From contig JAKSCG010000029.1 of the NCBI GenBank assembly GCA_022360715.1, positions 1-64,000 of the forward strand: a DNA stretch of 64,000 nucleotides, in the 5' to 3' direction. Below, piece after piece: positions 17,981-27,501 of the stretch. The notes beneath the pieces are model-generated. The model searched no databases, was not told the origin of the DNA, and worked only from the letters and a program-made list of their open reading frames with translations. Numbering within the stretch: the first letter of the stretch is position 1; each line of letters opens with the position of its first letter. Source of the stretch: Halanaerobiales bacterium. GTDB lineage: Bacteria > Bacillota > Halanaerobiia > Halanaerobiales > DTU029. Made by a program: the position numbers and the translations under genes.

Positions 17981-18072
17981 AAAGTTATTTATACTAATCT
18001 TGTTAAGCAAATGAATACTTTTAGGTCAAGAAGAAAATCAAGTCCAGGTTATTTTTGCTATCATCGTAATAA

Positions 18073-18101
18073 TTGAATTTTTAGGTTGAATTAGGTATAA
18101 T
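18073..18101 (+). promoter_or_regulatory. Sigma-A promoter of deacetylase gene
   Basis: TTGAAT (18073-18078), 17-bp spacer, TATAAT (18096-18101), about 50 bp before the deacetylase start. Confidence 0.7.
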
Positions 18102-18152
18102 TAATTATAGTTTAACAGTTTTTATATATATTTTATAAAGGAAGGGAAGAAA

Positions 18153-18866
18153 ATGTTAAAAAGACGATATTTTTTATTAATTGTCGTTATGTTGCTGTTG
18201 TTGGTTAGTAGTATGACTGTCTGTGCTGATTTTAGGATTATTCTAAATTTTGACGATGGTTACCGTGGTGTTTATCAAAATGGCTTTCCGATGATGCGAC
18301 AACGGGATCTACCCGGGGTTTTGTTTGTCTCGACCGGCTTTGTTAATCGCGAAAAAAATTTAACCCGGAAGCAGTTAGTGGAACTAAAGGAAGCGGGTTG
18401 GGAAATAGGTTCACATACCGTTCATCACTATAACCTGGAGGAATTAACCCCGGAATATCTTCAAAGAGAAATAGTTGAGTCAAAACAGTTTTTGCTGAAA
18501 GCAGGTTTAATTGGTCCGGGTTATGCCAGTTTTGCCAGTCCTTTAACAGCCTGGAATGAAGAGGTGGAAAAAGTAGTTGAAAAGCATTATCATGTGGCCC
18601 GTAACAGCCATTTATTGTTTTTTCCGGAAAAGCGAGAGGTTAAATCAATGGCCAGGGTTATCTTAAAGAGTACTGAACTGGCCCAGGTTAAAATATGGAT
18701 TGGCGAAGCAAAGCAACTTAATCTACCGTTAATCCTTATTTTCCATGAAATTGCCGACGGGGGTAATGTCTATTTCTTTCCGCCAGTCAAATTTGAGCAA
18801 CTGCTTGATTTAATCAAAGACTATCCGGTCATTACCTTTTATGATCTCTATCAGACCAATCACTAA
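18153..18866 (+). CDS. Exported polysaccharide deacetylase
   Basis: 237 residues with an N-terminal signal peptide (basic KRRYF, hydrophobic LLIVVMLLLLVSS, likely cleavage after VCA near residue 25). The NodB-type core has the metal-binding NFDDGY near residue 31 and SHTVHH near residue 87. A late LIFHEIADGG may supply the catalytic histidine. Likely removes acetyl groups from peptidoglycan or other surface glycans; the substrate is not defined. ATG start with an AAGGAAGG site. It ends three bases from the convergent iadA stop. Confidence 0.88.
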   Translation: MLKRRYFLLIVVMLLLLVSSMTVCADFRIILNFDDGYRGVYQNGFPMMRQRDLPGVLFVSTGFVNREKNLTRKQLVELKEAGWEIGSHTVHHYNLEELTPEYLQREIVESKQFLLKAGLIGPGYASFASPLTAWNEEVEKVVEKHYHVARNSHLLFFPEKREVKSMARVILKSTELAQVKIWIGEAKQLNLPLILIFHEIADGGNVYFFPPVKFEQLLDLIKDYPVITFYDLYQTNH

Positions 18867-18868
18867 AG

Positions 18869-20041
18869 CTATTTCTCAAAAGTGCCTTTTACTAAAACCC
18901 GTTTATTTTCAATCAACACTCTTCCCCGGGCGATGACTGTATCAATCGTTAAGTCTTTATTTAACAAAACCAGGTCAGCACTGTAATTTTCGGCAATTCT
19001 TCCCTTTGCCGTTAATTTTAGTCGGTCGGCGACATTTGCCGTAACAAATTTGAGGGCTTCGGCCAGCGGAATTCCCTCCTGCTGAATAGCCTTGAGCACT
19101 TCCAGCCAAAGAGAGCTGACCGCACCGATCCCCAGACCACAAAAATTTCCGCGATGATCAAAGAGGGGCAAGCTCCCCATTCCGTCTGAACTAAAAGTTA
19201 TTGCCTCTGCCGCTACTCCTTTTTCCAACAGTAATCTGGCCGCCCGGCTCGCTGGAATTGACCGGTCAGCGGGGCTTTCCGTACTGGAAGTGGTCAGATC
19301 AAGCAGACCGCCTTTTTTTACATAATCAACAACTGATTCCAATAACTCTTTATTCCGATTAAGATGGGTTGGGAGAAACTGGTCAAGCGGGATCTCCGTT
19401 TCCTGGGCAATTCTCAGCAAATAATCCAGTCCTTTCTCTCCATCACCCAGATGGACATTAAGCAAGCCGGCTTTATTTGCCAGCAATCCCCCGGTTCGGG
19501 CCAGGGCGGCAACCTGTTTAAACTCGGTCAAGGTAGGTTGAGATGAACGGTGATCAGCCAGCGCAAGCTCCCCTACCCCGATTACCTTATCAATTAAAAT
19601 AAGATCATCCCGACAATTTCCGGTAATTGTTTGTAAGGGGAGCTGATAGGAACCGGTATAAATATATGAAGTAATCCCCTCTTCTTCCAGCGCCCTTGCT
19701 TTAGCCAGTAAGCTGCTCAGATGGCGGGTGGTTCCGTCTGCCCCCAGGCAACCAACAACTGTTGTTATCCCGGCTGAGCTCAATTCAGTTAATTGAATCT
19801 CCGGTGTTCGGGTCTTAAACCCCCCTTCTCCGCCACCACCGATAATATGCACATGTGAATCGATCAAACCCGGTACAATTATTTTATCCGTTGCTGTAAT
19901 CAGCTGAACTGGATAAAAATCAACACTGGGAATTTCTATCTCCCCGGCAACCCTGATAATTTTTTCTCCGGCAATCAATATATCTTTATTTCCCAGGTGC
20001 TCGGGACTATATAGCTGCCCATTTTTAATTATCGTAAGCAT
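18869..20041 (-). CDS. iadA: Isoaspartyl (beta-aspartyl) dipeptidase
   Basis: Amidohydrolase that splits beta-aspartyl dipeptides from damaged proteins. 390 residues. The binuclear zinc motif GLIDSHVHIIGGGGEGG lies near residue 58. Other features are GCLGADGTTRH near residue 97, which fits the family's conserved region, HLGDG near 200, HLNRN near 227 and FSSDGMGS near 284. ATG start with a GGTGGTGA site. Convergent with the deacetylase gene, 78 bp downstream of the HD-GYP gene on the same strand. Confidence 0.93.
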   Translation of the reverse strand: MLTIIKNGQLYSPEHLGNKDILIAGEKIIRVAGEIEIPSVDFYPVQLITATDKIIVPGLIDSHVHIIGGGGEGGFKTRTPEIQLTELSSAGITTVVGCLGADGTTRHLSSLLAKARALEEEGITSYIYTGSYQLPLQTITGNCRDDLILIDKVIGVGELALADHRSSQPTLTEFKQVAALARTGGLLANKAGLLNVHLGDGEKGLDYLLRIAQETEIPLDQFLPTHLNRNKELLESVVDYVKKGGLLDLTTSSTESPADRSIPASRAARLLLEKGVAAEAITFSSDGMGSLPLFDHRGNFCGLGIGAVSSLWLEVLKAIQQEGIPLAEALKFVTANVADRLKLTAKGRIAENYSADLVLLNKDLTIDTVIARGRVLIENKRVLVKGTFEK

Positions 20042-20119
20042 GGTATCACCACCAGTTATAAATTAAATACTTAAAATTTACTGAAAATTATCAGTCCAGA
20101 CAACCCATGATGCCGCAAC

Positions 20120-21175
20120 TTAAAAATATGTATTGTCGATTATAAGTTCAGGTTCATCGAGCAGGTTAATTTCTGGTGGATTGACAATTTTTTGACCAGT
20201 TTCATACTCAACCACCCTGATTACTGGCCGTTCGGGAAGGCCATAATTTTGACTTCTAACAATTGCTTTCCAACCGTTGTTGAGTAATACTAATGTCCCA
20301 TTGGGGTATAATGCCACCTTTTTTACAAAATTATTAACAATATCGTATTCAAATTGATCAGTATTGGACAACAAGTAAGTTACAGTCTCGCGAATTGACC
20401 AGCGTTGTCGGTAAATACGGTCACTGGTCAGGGCATCAAAAACATCGGCAATAGCCGTAATTTTGGCATATCTATGGATTGCATCGGCTGTGAGACCTTG
20501 GGGGTAACCAGAACCATCATTTCTTTCATGATGGGAAAGCACGATCAGGCGAGAGATCGGGTTTATTTTGCCGCGATCGGTTAAATAATCATAGCCCAGG
20601 TGGACATGTTCCTTCACAATATTAAACTCTTCCTCAGTCAGTTGACAGGATTTCTGGATCAAGTCCTGGGGCACCAAGATTTTTCCAATATCATGCAAAA
20701 TAGCGCCAATTCCAACCTGTAATAACTGATTATAATTATAGTCCATTGATTTAGCGATTAGAATTGATAAAACAGCCACATTTACCGAGTGCTCAAATGT
20801 ATATGAATCATAACTCTTAATATCGACCAGATTGGACATAATAATCTCAGCATTTAAGATATCATCGATCAATTCGGTAATAATATTCTTTATTACCTTC
20901 AAATTAGTTTCTTTATTTAAAACAATATCGCTAAAAGTTTCTTTAATAATCCCTCGACTCTTTTGACGGGTTTCATCCCGAATAATATCATTAACGATAA
21001 TTCCTTCCGATTTTTCATCATTAATATATACATAGTTTATTCCCAGATCAGCTAGCCTTTTTTTAAAGCTATATAAGTTATTTATTCCGGTATTGAGGAT
21101 AATATTTTCATTATAGTAAACTGGTTTAGCCAGAGTCATCTCAGGAGTGATCATCTTGGTAGGGACTAAACGCAT
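20120..21175 (-). CDS. HD-GYP domain phosphodiesterase
   Basis: 351 residues. The first about 110 residues form a small N-terminal domain common in clostridial HD-GYP proteins, without a membrane segment. The HD-GYP domain follows with HSVNVA, ILHDIGKILVP near residue 163, HVHLGYD, and HHERNDGSGYPQG near residue 220, and all metal ligands are present. Likely hydrolyses cyclic di-GMP or a related dinucleotide. The C-terminal 60 residues form a small extra domain (VLLNNGWKAIV). ATG start with AAGGAG. Single gene between iadA and the M18 peptidase gene. Confidence 0.9.
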   Translation of the reverse strand: MRLVPTKMITPEMTLAKPVYYNENIILNTGINNLYSFKKRLADLGINYVYINDEKSEGIIVNDIIRDETRQKSRGIIKETFSDIVLNKETNLKVIKNIITELIDDILNAEIIMSNLVDIKSYDSYTFEHSVNVAVLSILIAKSMDYNYNQLLQVGIGAILHDIGKILVPQDLIQKSCQLTEEEFNIVKEHVHLGYDYLTDRGKINPISRLIVLSHHERNDGSGYPQGLTADAIHRYAKITAIADVFDALTSDRIYRQRWSIRETVTYLLSNTDQFEYDIVNNFVKKVALYPNGTLVLLNNGWKAIVRSQNYGLPERPVIRVVEYETGQKIVNPPEINLLDEPELIIDNTYF

Positions 21176-21232
21176 CTCGTTCTCCTTTCCTTAGCTGTTT
21201 TGATGATTGATCAACTTACAGTAATATTTTCA

Positions 21233-22531
21233 TTATAATAGAAAATACTCTTGTAATACTTTAATAAGATTTAGATGATCATCAACTCCAGCCAGTTCCC
21301 GGATTGAGTGCATTGCCAGCATCGGGTTGCCGATATCGATCGACTGAATGCCCAGTTGGGTATTGGAAATAGGACCGATTGTACTGCCGCCTCTTTGATC
21401 AGAATGGTTATAAAACATCTGTACCGGTACATTTAAGCGGCTACAAATTTCTTTAAAAACCGCTATACTTTTACTGTCAGAGGTGTAATTACCGTTGGCA
21501 TTTACCTTAATAACCGGCCCTTGATTGATGATCGGCTTATTAGTCGGGTCATGTTTTTCCGGTCGATTGGGGTGGACAGCATGGGCCATATCAGCAGAGA
21601 TCATAAAGGAATTAGCCAGGGCTCGGAAAAAATCTTCCCGATCTTTTCCCAGGTTTAGAGTTATTCGCTCCATTATATTGGTTAATGTTGGTGAGTCAGC
21701 TCCCTCTCCAGTGCGACTGCCAATCTCTTCGTGATCAAATAATACGATCATTTTAGTCGCCGCTGCTCCATTAGTATTGACCAGGGATAAGAGCGCAGCT
21801 TGAACCATTGCCAGGTCGTCCAACTTGCCTGAAGATATAAATTCATTATTCAACCCGGTAATACTCCCCCGGGTATGCTCATAAAGAAATAGATCAAAAT
21901 CAATTACTTCTTCCCGTTTCACTGCCAATTGTTCAGCTAGTACCCCCAGGAGAAATTGTTTTTTCTCAAATTGCTGCTCCACCATGGACAGGAGTGGTAA
22001 TAAGTCTTTTTGTTTACTTATTTCTGGATTTTGATTAATCTCTCTGTTTAAATGAATCGCCAAATTAGGGATAACTAGCAGGGGCTTGTCGATATTGACC
22101 AATTTAATCTCGCCTTGAAATGGATTGTCAGTTTTGACAGCCACCCGTCCGGCCAGACTTAATGGCCGATCAAACCAGGTATTTAGAATCGGTCCTCCGT
22201 AAACTTCCGTATTTAGCTTTAAATATTGATCTTCTTCTATTACCTCCGGATTACCTTTAATACGAAAGCCCGGACTATCAGTATGTGCAGCGACCAAACG
22301 AAACCCGTCTTTTTCCGGTTGACCGCTTCCGAGTTCAAATGCAACCAGAGCTGAATCATTCTTTTTAATAAAATACTTACCCCCCTGGCTAAGCTTCCAG
22401 CAGGAAGTAAGATTAAGTTCTTTAAAACCATTTTTCAATAGGGTCTTTACTACATTTTCAATCACATGAAAAACAGAAGGGCTTTCAAAAATAAAGTCAA
22501 TTAAATTCTGGGCATGATGATCTTTCTTCAT
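21233..22531 (-). CDS. apeB: M18 family aminopeptidase
   Basis: Zinc metallo-aminopeptidase of the ApeA/ApeB type, 432 residues. Metal-binding motifs are AAHTDSPGFRIK near residue 82, GKLDDLAM near 236, FDHEEIGSRTGEGADSP near 265 and the late HSIRELAG near 410. It removes N-terminal residues from peptides in the cytosol. ATG start with AAGGAGAG. It is one of six peptidase genes in the window and is divergent from the TPP-enzyme gene. Confidence 0.92.
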   Translation of the reverse strand: MKKDHHAQNLIDFIFESPSVFHVIENVVKTLLKNGFKELNLTSCWKLSQGGKYFIKKNDSALVAFELGSGQPEKDGFRLVAAHTDSPGFRIKGNPEVIEEDQYLKLNTEVYGGPILNTWFDRPLSLAGRVAVKTDNPFQGEIKLVNIDKPLLVIPNLAIHLNREINQNPEISKQKDLLPLLSMVEQQFEKKQFLLGVLAEQLAVKREEVIDFDLFLYEHTRGSITGLNNEFISSGKLDDLAMVQAALLSLVNTNGAAATKMIVLFDHEEIGSRTGEGADSPTLTNIMERITLNLGKDREDFFRALANSFMISADMAHAVHPNRPEKHDPTNKPIINQGPVIKVNANGNYTSDSKSIAVFKEICSRLNVPVQMFYNHSDQRGGSTIGPISNTQLGIQSIDIGNPMLAMHSIRELAGVDDHLNLIKVLQEYFLL

Positions 22532-22666
22532 TACTTTTCACTCTCCTTATATAATTATTATTTGATTTATTTATCAAATATCCTGCCTTTAATTCTAATT
22601 TTGCATAATTTTTTGCCAGAAAATAAATAATAAGTACTAAATCTAAAATAAACGGGGTGCTTGAAG

Positions 22667-24271
22667 ATGGGCCAAGCAGTTAAAGATCTGATCATTGAAC
22701 AACTTGTTAATTTCAAGGTGGAACATATCTACGGCTATGCTGGCGACACTATTTTAAGCTTTTTTTCCTCTCTGGCTAATTCGGCAATTAAACTATATAC
22801 GACAAAACATGAATCAACAGCCGGATTGATGGCTTCGGCGGAAGCTAAGCTCAGTAATAGGATTGGGGTTTGTGTTGTCCATAGCGGACCCGGTACCGCC
22901 AATATAATTAACGGGATAGCCGATGCTTATAGTGACCGGGTCCCATTGTTATTAATCAGCGGCCAGGTCGAGACATATAATATTGGTACCGACTATCGGC
23001 AATATGTTAATCAACTGGAGCTGACCAATCCTTTGACTGTCTATTCTGCCCTGATTATTAACCCGGAATCAGTTATTGATCTTTTTTATAAAGCAATGAC
23101 CACTTCGCTTCAACTGGGCGGGGTCAGTCACCTGGTTATCCCCAAAGATATCTGGGAGCAGGAAAGCTCAGCCCTTGCCCGGCAATACCCTGCATATCTG
23201 GACAGTAAGGTCCTCCCCCACCCGGAGTTAATAGCACAGGTGGTAACAGCAATTGAGCAGACAGATAAAATTGCCATCCTGTATGGCCGAGGTGCTCGGG
23301 AATGTACCGAAGAATTACTCGAGCTGGCCGAAAAAATAAAGGCCCCCTTAATCAATACGCTACCGGCAGCGGGTTTAATTAAGCGGGAGCATTATCTGGC
23401 ATTGGGCGGACTGGGTCTGGCCGGCAGTGAAGATGCAACAAAAATTTTACAGGAAGCCGAATTAATCCTGATCTTTGCCGCTACCTGGTGGCCGAATAAC
23501 TATACACCGGTTCAGCCCCGGGTGATCCAGTTTGATGCCTGTCGGGAAAATATCGGTGCTAACCATCCGGTTGAGTTGGGAGTTTACGGAGAACTGAAAT
23601 ATTCATTGAAAAAAATGTTGGAAACAATGCCGGACAAGAAGAATAAGGATTGGCTGGACCGGATAAAACAGGTCGAGCACTCCTCCCCGTCAAATCCAGA
23701 TTCGGGAAAAGAAAAATCTTCTCCCCTGCTGTCGCCGGACCAGGTCATTCCGGTGATTAGTGAACAGATCCGAAAGCAAGAAATCATCACCCTGGATTCC
23801 GGTGATAATGTGCTCTGGTTCAGCAAATACTTTACTAATAAGTGCCAGGATGTGCTGATCTCCGGTTCCTGGAGAACGATGGGTTTCGGCTTGCCGGCTG
23901 CCTTGGCTGCCAAAATAAATTTTCCGGATAATCCGGTAACAACAATTACTGGTGATGGCGGATTAACCATGGTACTGGCCGAGCTCCTTACCGCCCGTCG
24001 TTATAATTTGGCTGTTCGAGTGATCGTTTTAAATAACAACAGCCTGGCGATGGAAAAAAACCGGATGCTCTGCGCCGAACTTAACCCCGAAGAAGTAAGT
24101 TCAACCAATCCTGATTTTGTAAAACTGGCCAATGCCTGCGGGGTTAAGGCATTCCGGGCAAATAATCTTAATCAGCTTAAAGAGGTCATCAAAAAAACGG
24201 AATTAATTGAGCAAACAGTTTTGATCGATATACCGGTCAGTAGTCCAATCCTACCCGGTACTAAGCTTTAG
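22667..24271 (+). CDS. Thiamine-pyrophosphate enzyme, pyruvate oxidase/acetolactate synthase family
   Basis: 534 residues with the three-domain layout: PYR domain with the activating glutamate in TTKHESTAG (near residue 48), a central nucleotide-type domain (residues about 185-320), and the C-terminal PP domain with the TPP motif from GDGGLTMV to LNNNSLA (residues about 430-460). The substrate could be pyruvate or another 2-oxo acid. Overall it looks closer to pyruvate-oxidase-like enzymes than to IlvB. The ATG at 22667 follows GGGGTG by seven bases; the TTG two codons earlier touches that site. No small regulatory subunit is adjacent. Confidence 0.82.
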   Translation: MGQAVKDLIIEQLVNFKVEHIYGYAGDTILSFFSSLANSAIKLYTTKHESTAGLMASAEAKLSNRIGVCVVHSGPGTANIINGIADAYSDRVPLLLISGQVETYNIGTDYRQYVNQLELTNPLTVYSALIINPESVIDLFYKAMTTSLQLGGVSHLVIPKDIWEQESSALARQYPAYLDSKVLPHPELIAQVVTAIEQTDKIAILYGRGARECTEELLELAEKIKAPLINTLPAAGLIKREHYLALGGLGLAGSEDATKILQEAELILIFAATWWPNNYTPVQPRVIQFDACRENIGANHPVELGVYGELKYSLKKMLETMPDKKNKDWLDRIKQVEHSSPSNPDSGKEKSSPLLSPDQVIPVISEQIRKQEIITLDSGDNVLWFSKYFTNKCQDVLISGSWRTMGFGLPAALAAKINFPDNPVTTITGDGGLTMVLAELLTARRYNLAVRVIVLNNNSLAMEKNRMLCAELNPEEVSSTNPDFVKLANACGVKAFRANNLNQLKEVIKKTELIEQTVLIDIPVSSPILPGTKL

Positions 24272-24301
24272 TCCTATATCTAACCCCTTTTCTAATTTTG
24301 C

Positions 24302-25081
24302 CTAACGACTTTGTTTACTAAACAAGGATTTTATAAATTTAAAGATCGTCTTTCGCCGGGTCAGCCATTTGATCTGGGTTCCATTTTTCCGGTTAGCTAT
24401 TATTTTAGCAACCAAAAAACTGGCAACAGGATCAACCGGATCACCTAAAATACGATAAATCCGTTGAGTTTTGCTGGCTTCTTCCTGGTTTTCCGGTATT
24501 GAATTTTCCAATAAATCGGTTAAGACCATGCCCGGGCTCAACAGACCGACTTTAAGCGGTGTATCTGCTACTTCCAGGGCCAGTGACTGGGAAAAATAAG
24601 TTATCGCTCTTTTGGTCATTCCATAGATCGTCATCTGTTTCATCATCATACCATTACTACCATAGCCCTCCATGTTAAAGACCTGACCATGTCCCTGTTT
24701 GAGCATATTCCTGACCGCAATTAAACTACCATTGACCACTCCCGTAAGATTAATCTCAATAACTTTTTGGAGAGCCGGATAATCTATTTCCCATACATTT
24801 TCCCGGTCCTGACCAACTCCCGCGTTATTAATCCAGATATTTATTGCCCCAAATCCTTGCACAGCATTTTCCCATAACTTTTCAACCGCTTCAATCTTTA
24901 CTACATCTCCGGCAAATCCCTGCACTGATGAAGCCGGGTAGTCCTTGGCCAGTTTTTGCAGGGCATTATCAACACTCACTTCACTCCTTCCGTTAATGCT
25001 TACTTTCCATCCTGCTTCCAAAAAATATTTGGCCAGACCAAAGCCAATCCCTCTTGTACTACCGGTAATTAGAACATGCAT
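24302..25081 (-). CDS. Short-chain dehydrogenase/reductase
   Basis: 259 residues, classical SDR. The cofactor-binding motif TGSTRGIGFG lies at residues 6-15, INNAGVG near 84, and the catalytic YGMTK near 153 with an upstream serine/asparagine-rich stretch (GYGSNG). After NGRSE the N-terminal half has no acidic NAD-selecting residue in an obvious place, so the cofactor is uncertain. The C-terminus is basic (RRKTIFKFIKSLF), unlike most family members, and might touch membrane. ATG start with AGGAGGGG. Substrate unknown. Confidence 0.85.
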   Translation of the reverse strand: MHVLITGSTRGIGFGLAKYFLEAGWKVSINGRSEVSVDNALQKLAKDYPASSVQGFAGDVVKIEAVEKLWENAVQGFGAINIWINNAGVGQDRENVWEIDYPALQKVIEINLTGVVNGSLIAVRNMLKQGHGQVFNMEGYGSNGMMMKQMTIYGMTKRAITYFSQSLALEVADTPLKVGLLSPGMVLTDLLENSIPENQEEASKTQRIYRILGDPVDPVASFLVAKIIANRKNGTQIKWLTRRKTIFKFIKSLFSKQSR

Positions 25082-25128
25082 CAGCTACCCCTCCTGTTTA
25101 AATTTCACTTACCCCGGAATATATTAGT

Positions 25129-26043
25129 TTAATTGATTAAAACACTTAAATTCCTCCGGAAAATTTGATAGAATTCAGCCATTTCCAAAGCCCTAATCTT
25201 TTCTTTCGTTTCAAGCGGAATCTGCTCAAAGTGGGCATTGTTCAAAATGTTGGTAGTCTCTTCTTTGCTAAAATTAAGTCCTGGATCAACCTTACTTAAA
25301 TAACTTTTATTTTCCGGACAGATTAACTGACACTGCATACACCCGATTAAAGCATTATGCCAACTACTATCCACCCATTCCGGAAATGGATCGCTGCTTT
25401 CATTAACAAAAGTAAGACATTGCTCGGCCTTGATCATAAATTGGTCTTTTTGAATACAACCGGTCGGACAGTTTTTTAAACATGCCAGACATGATTCGCA
25501 TTTCTCCAGCATTTGGGCTTGCTGCCAATAATCTTCTGCCACCGGCAGATCGGAGAAAAAAGCTACTAAGCGATGAAAACTACCCATACCCGGTATATAA
25601 CAAATATTGTTCCGTCCATACTTGCCCATTCCGCTTTTAACCGCCAGAAGTTTAAGCGGTAGTTTGTTATTAGCAATTATCGTGCTATATCCGGCTGAAT
25701 TGAGCATAGTGGTCAGGGTTGTTGTTAGTTTGCTTTCATCGCGTCTACTCAGATATGTGGGGGGAACAACGGTAGCATGTAAATTTTCTTTATAATAAAA
25801 TCTAACTACCGTCATTGGATGTGGAATTGCGATGATGATTAAAGATTTAGCTTCACTTAATCTTTCTGCAAAACTAAAAAACTGCTTTAGCTCTTGATGA
25901 TAGAGGAGCTCATTGATCCTTCCCTCTTTTTTCCGACTGAGAATCTCTGTTTCCAGATCAACCAGATGATCAATACTGGTTATGCGCACTTGATAATTCT
26001 GATTATGTAACGTTTCGATTAACTTCCGGTTAAAACCCGGCAC
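25129..26043 (-). CDS. Epoxyqueuosine-reductase-like double [4Fe-4S] protein
   Basis: 304 residues related to the QueG family in architecture. A roughly 170-residue N-terminal domain is followed by two iron-sulfur motifs: CESCLACLKNCPTGC near residue 179, and CMQCQLICPE near residue 230. True QueG is longer and makes queuosine. This shorter relative lacks the HEAT-like tail and its substrate is unclear. GTG start at 26043 with GGAGG nine bases upstream. It is divergent from the CGNR regulator gene, and its upstream region holds the first copy of the operator-like repeat. Confidence 0.75.
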   Translation of the reverse strand: MPGFNRKLIETLHNQNYQVRITSIDHLVDLETEILSRKKEGRINELLYHQELKQFFSFAERLSEAKSLIIIAIPHPMTVVRFYYKENLHATVVPPTYLSRRDESKLTTTLTTMLNSAGYSTIIANNKLPLKLLAVKSGMGKYGRNNICYIPGMGSFHRLVAFFSDLPVAEDYWQQAQMLEKCESCLACLKNCPTGCIQKDQFMIKAEQCLTFVNESSDPFPEWVDSSWHNALIGCMQCQLICPENKSYLSKVDPGLNFSKEETTNILNNAHFEQIPLETKEKIRALEMAEFYQIFRRNLSVLIN

Positions 26044-26074
26044 CTTTTCCAGCCTCCTTTTTTTAATTATTTAG

Positions 26075-26180
26075 CCATCCTGTAACGATCAATTTGACTT
26101 TAGATAGTTACAGGATTATAATTAAAGTATAACAGATTAACCGGTAATAGTCAAAAGTTTTTTAGGGGGTTACAGGATGG
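26075..26180. promoter_or_regulatory. Three-copy operator-like repeat in the CGNR promoter region
   Basis: CCATCCTGTAAC at 26075-26086, GTTACAGGAT at 26107-26116 and GTTACAGGATGG at 26169-26180. The first and third are perfect 12-bp inverted copies of each other. The middle copy sits in the spacer of the sigma-A promoter and the third covers the start codon of the regulator gene. This is a plausible autoregulatory operator set. Confidence 0.65.
26094..26122 (+). promoter_or_regulatory. Sigma-A promoter of CGNR regulator gene
   Basis: TTGACT (26094-26099), 17-bp spacer, perfect TATAAT (26117-26122). The spacer contains GTTACAGGAT. The start point would be near 26129, leaving a leader of about 48 bases. 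Confidence 0.85.
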
Positions 26181-26716
26181 ATTTTTTATGTCTGGATTTT
26201 ATCAATAGCCAATGGTATAATAATCATCAATTATATCAAGAATTATTACGTAATCCCGGGTGGATTAATGATTTTTTAACAAAATGGAAGCTTGGTAACG
26301 AATTTAACCTTTCCGAGGGTAATATTAATCAACTTTGCAAGCTACGGGCACAATTGACTGAGCTTATTGAAAAAATATCTTCGGCCCAGGTCTTATCACC
26401 GGCTGAGCTTGACCAAATCAATACTTACCTGGCTTTAACTAAAGTCATTCCGGAATTAAAGTATGATAATATAGTTTATACCCTTGAACTTACCCCTCTA
26501 GTTAAGGATTTTAACTGGCTTCTCGCCCAGATCGTCGTCTCTTTTACCGAGTTATTGACTAAATATGACCTTGCGAGAATCAAAATCTGTCAAAACCCTG
26601 CCTGTAAATGGGTTTTTTATGATGAGAGCAGAAACAGAACCAGGCGTTGGTGTGATTCAAGTTGTGGGAATTTGATCAAAGTGCGGCGCTTTAGGGCCAG
26701 GCAGCGGAATAAATAA
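26177..26716 (+). CDS. CGNR zinc-finger transcription regulator
   Basis: 179 residues. The N-terminal about 130 residues are the helical ABATE-like effector domain (FLCLDFINSQW at the start). The C-terminal zinc finger has paired cysteines (ICQNPACKWVF and WCDSSCGN) and the SRNRTRRWC signature. The family's CGNR reads CGNL here. It ends in a basic tail (RRFRARQRNK). Such proteins are DNA-binding regulators. The ATG lies under the third operator copy, with GGGGG about seven bases before it. Confidence 0.9.
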   Translation: MDFLCLDFINSQWYNNHQLYQELLRNPGWINDFLTKWKLGNEFNLSEGNINQLCKLRAQLTELIEKISSAQVLSPAELDQINTYLALTKVIPELKYDNIVYTLELTPLVKDFNWLLAQIVVSFTELLTKYDLARIKICQNPACKWVFYDESRNRTRRWCDSSCGNLIKVRRFRARQRNK

Positions 26717-26775
26717 AGAAGAAAATGAAATACCTTTAAAATCTTCGATTTAGTGGGAGAGGTTCATCTTCGATT

Positions 26776-27501
26776 CTAAGTCTGTTCAAACACCCCACTT
26801 AACTGTTCTCTAGATACACGTCCAGCTAAATATCCAGTTAATGCAATTAATAATATACCTATAATTACTAATCCAATTACTAAAAAAATATTTTTTAAAA
26901 TAATTTTGTTCCAATAAGGAAGCAAAAAGAAAGGGATTGTCATAAATAAAAGAGAAACAGGCCAAAATTTCAATGATATCATGTACAGTAATCCTGACAA
27001 TCCCATAAAAAATAGTGGGAACAAAGGAATAAAAACAATATTTAAAATAATTAAACGGACATGAGAAACAATTGCTCCATAATCTAAAAATAACACTATA
27101 AATACTATAATAAATATGCTAATCATTGCGGAGACAAAAGAGATAGTAAAAACAGAGATCAGTTTTGATAACCAAAAAGTCCTAGGTTTAATACCTAAAC
27201 AAAGCAGCGGCAGGATAGTCTTCTTTGTTTTTTCGCGAGCAATTAAATTTTGTATTAGACTATTTCCTAAAAACATCATAGAGAAAATAACAATAAATGG
27301 CATATAGTTGATTAGAGATAAAACAATTGTTGTTATATGGTTTTTGCCAACACCGGTTGCTAGTAATGGCAAATATACAGAAAAAATACCGATTAAAAAA
27401 AATGAGTAGAAGAAACTAATAATGATCTGAATTTTCCCAATCCTTATCCCTTCTTTAACATCTTTTTGATATAGCCCAAGTAATTCTTTTGTTTGCATCA
27501 T
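26776..27501 (-). CDS. ABC-2 type permease subunit
   Basis: 241 residues, mostly membrane-spanning, with about six helices (for example IIISFFYSFFLIGIFSVYL near the N-terminus and GLVIIGILLIALTGYLAG near the end). It resembles ABC-2 drug- or lipid-type exporters. It overlaps the ATPase gene by four bases (ATGA). The DNA is visibly more AT-rich than the neighbours, with many A/T third positions, as is the ATPase gene. The pair may have been acquired horizontally. Substrate unknown. Confidence 0.85.
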   Translation of the reverse strand: MMQTKELLGLYQKDVKEGIRIGKIQIIISFFYSFFLIGIFSVYLPLLATGVGKNHITTIVLSLINYMPFIVIFSMMFLGNSLIQNLIAREKTKKTILPLLCLGIKPRTFWLSKLISVFTISFVSAMISIFIIVFIVLFLDYGAIVSHVRLIILNIVFIPLFPLFFMGLSGLLYMISLKFWPVSLLFMTIPFFLLPYWNKIILKNIFLVIGLVIIGILLIALTGYLAGRVSREQLSGVFEQT

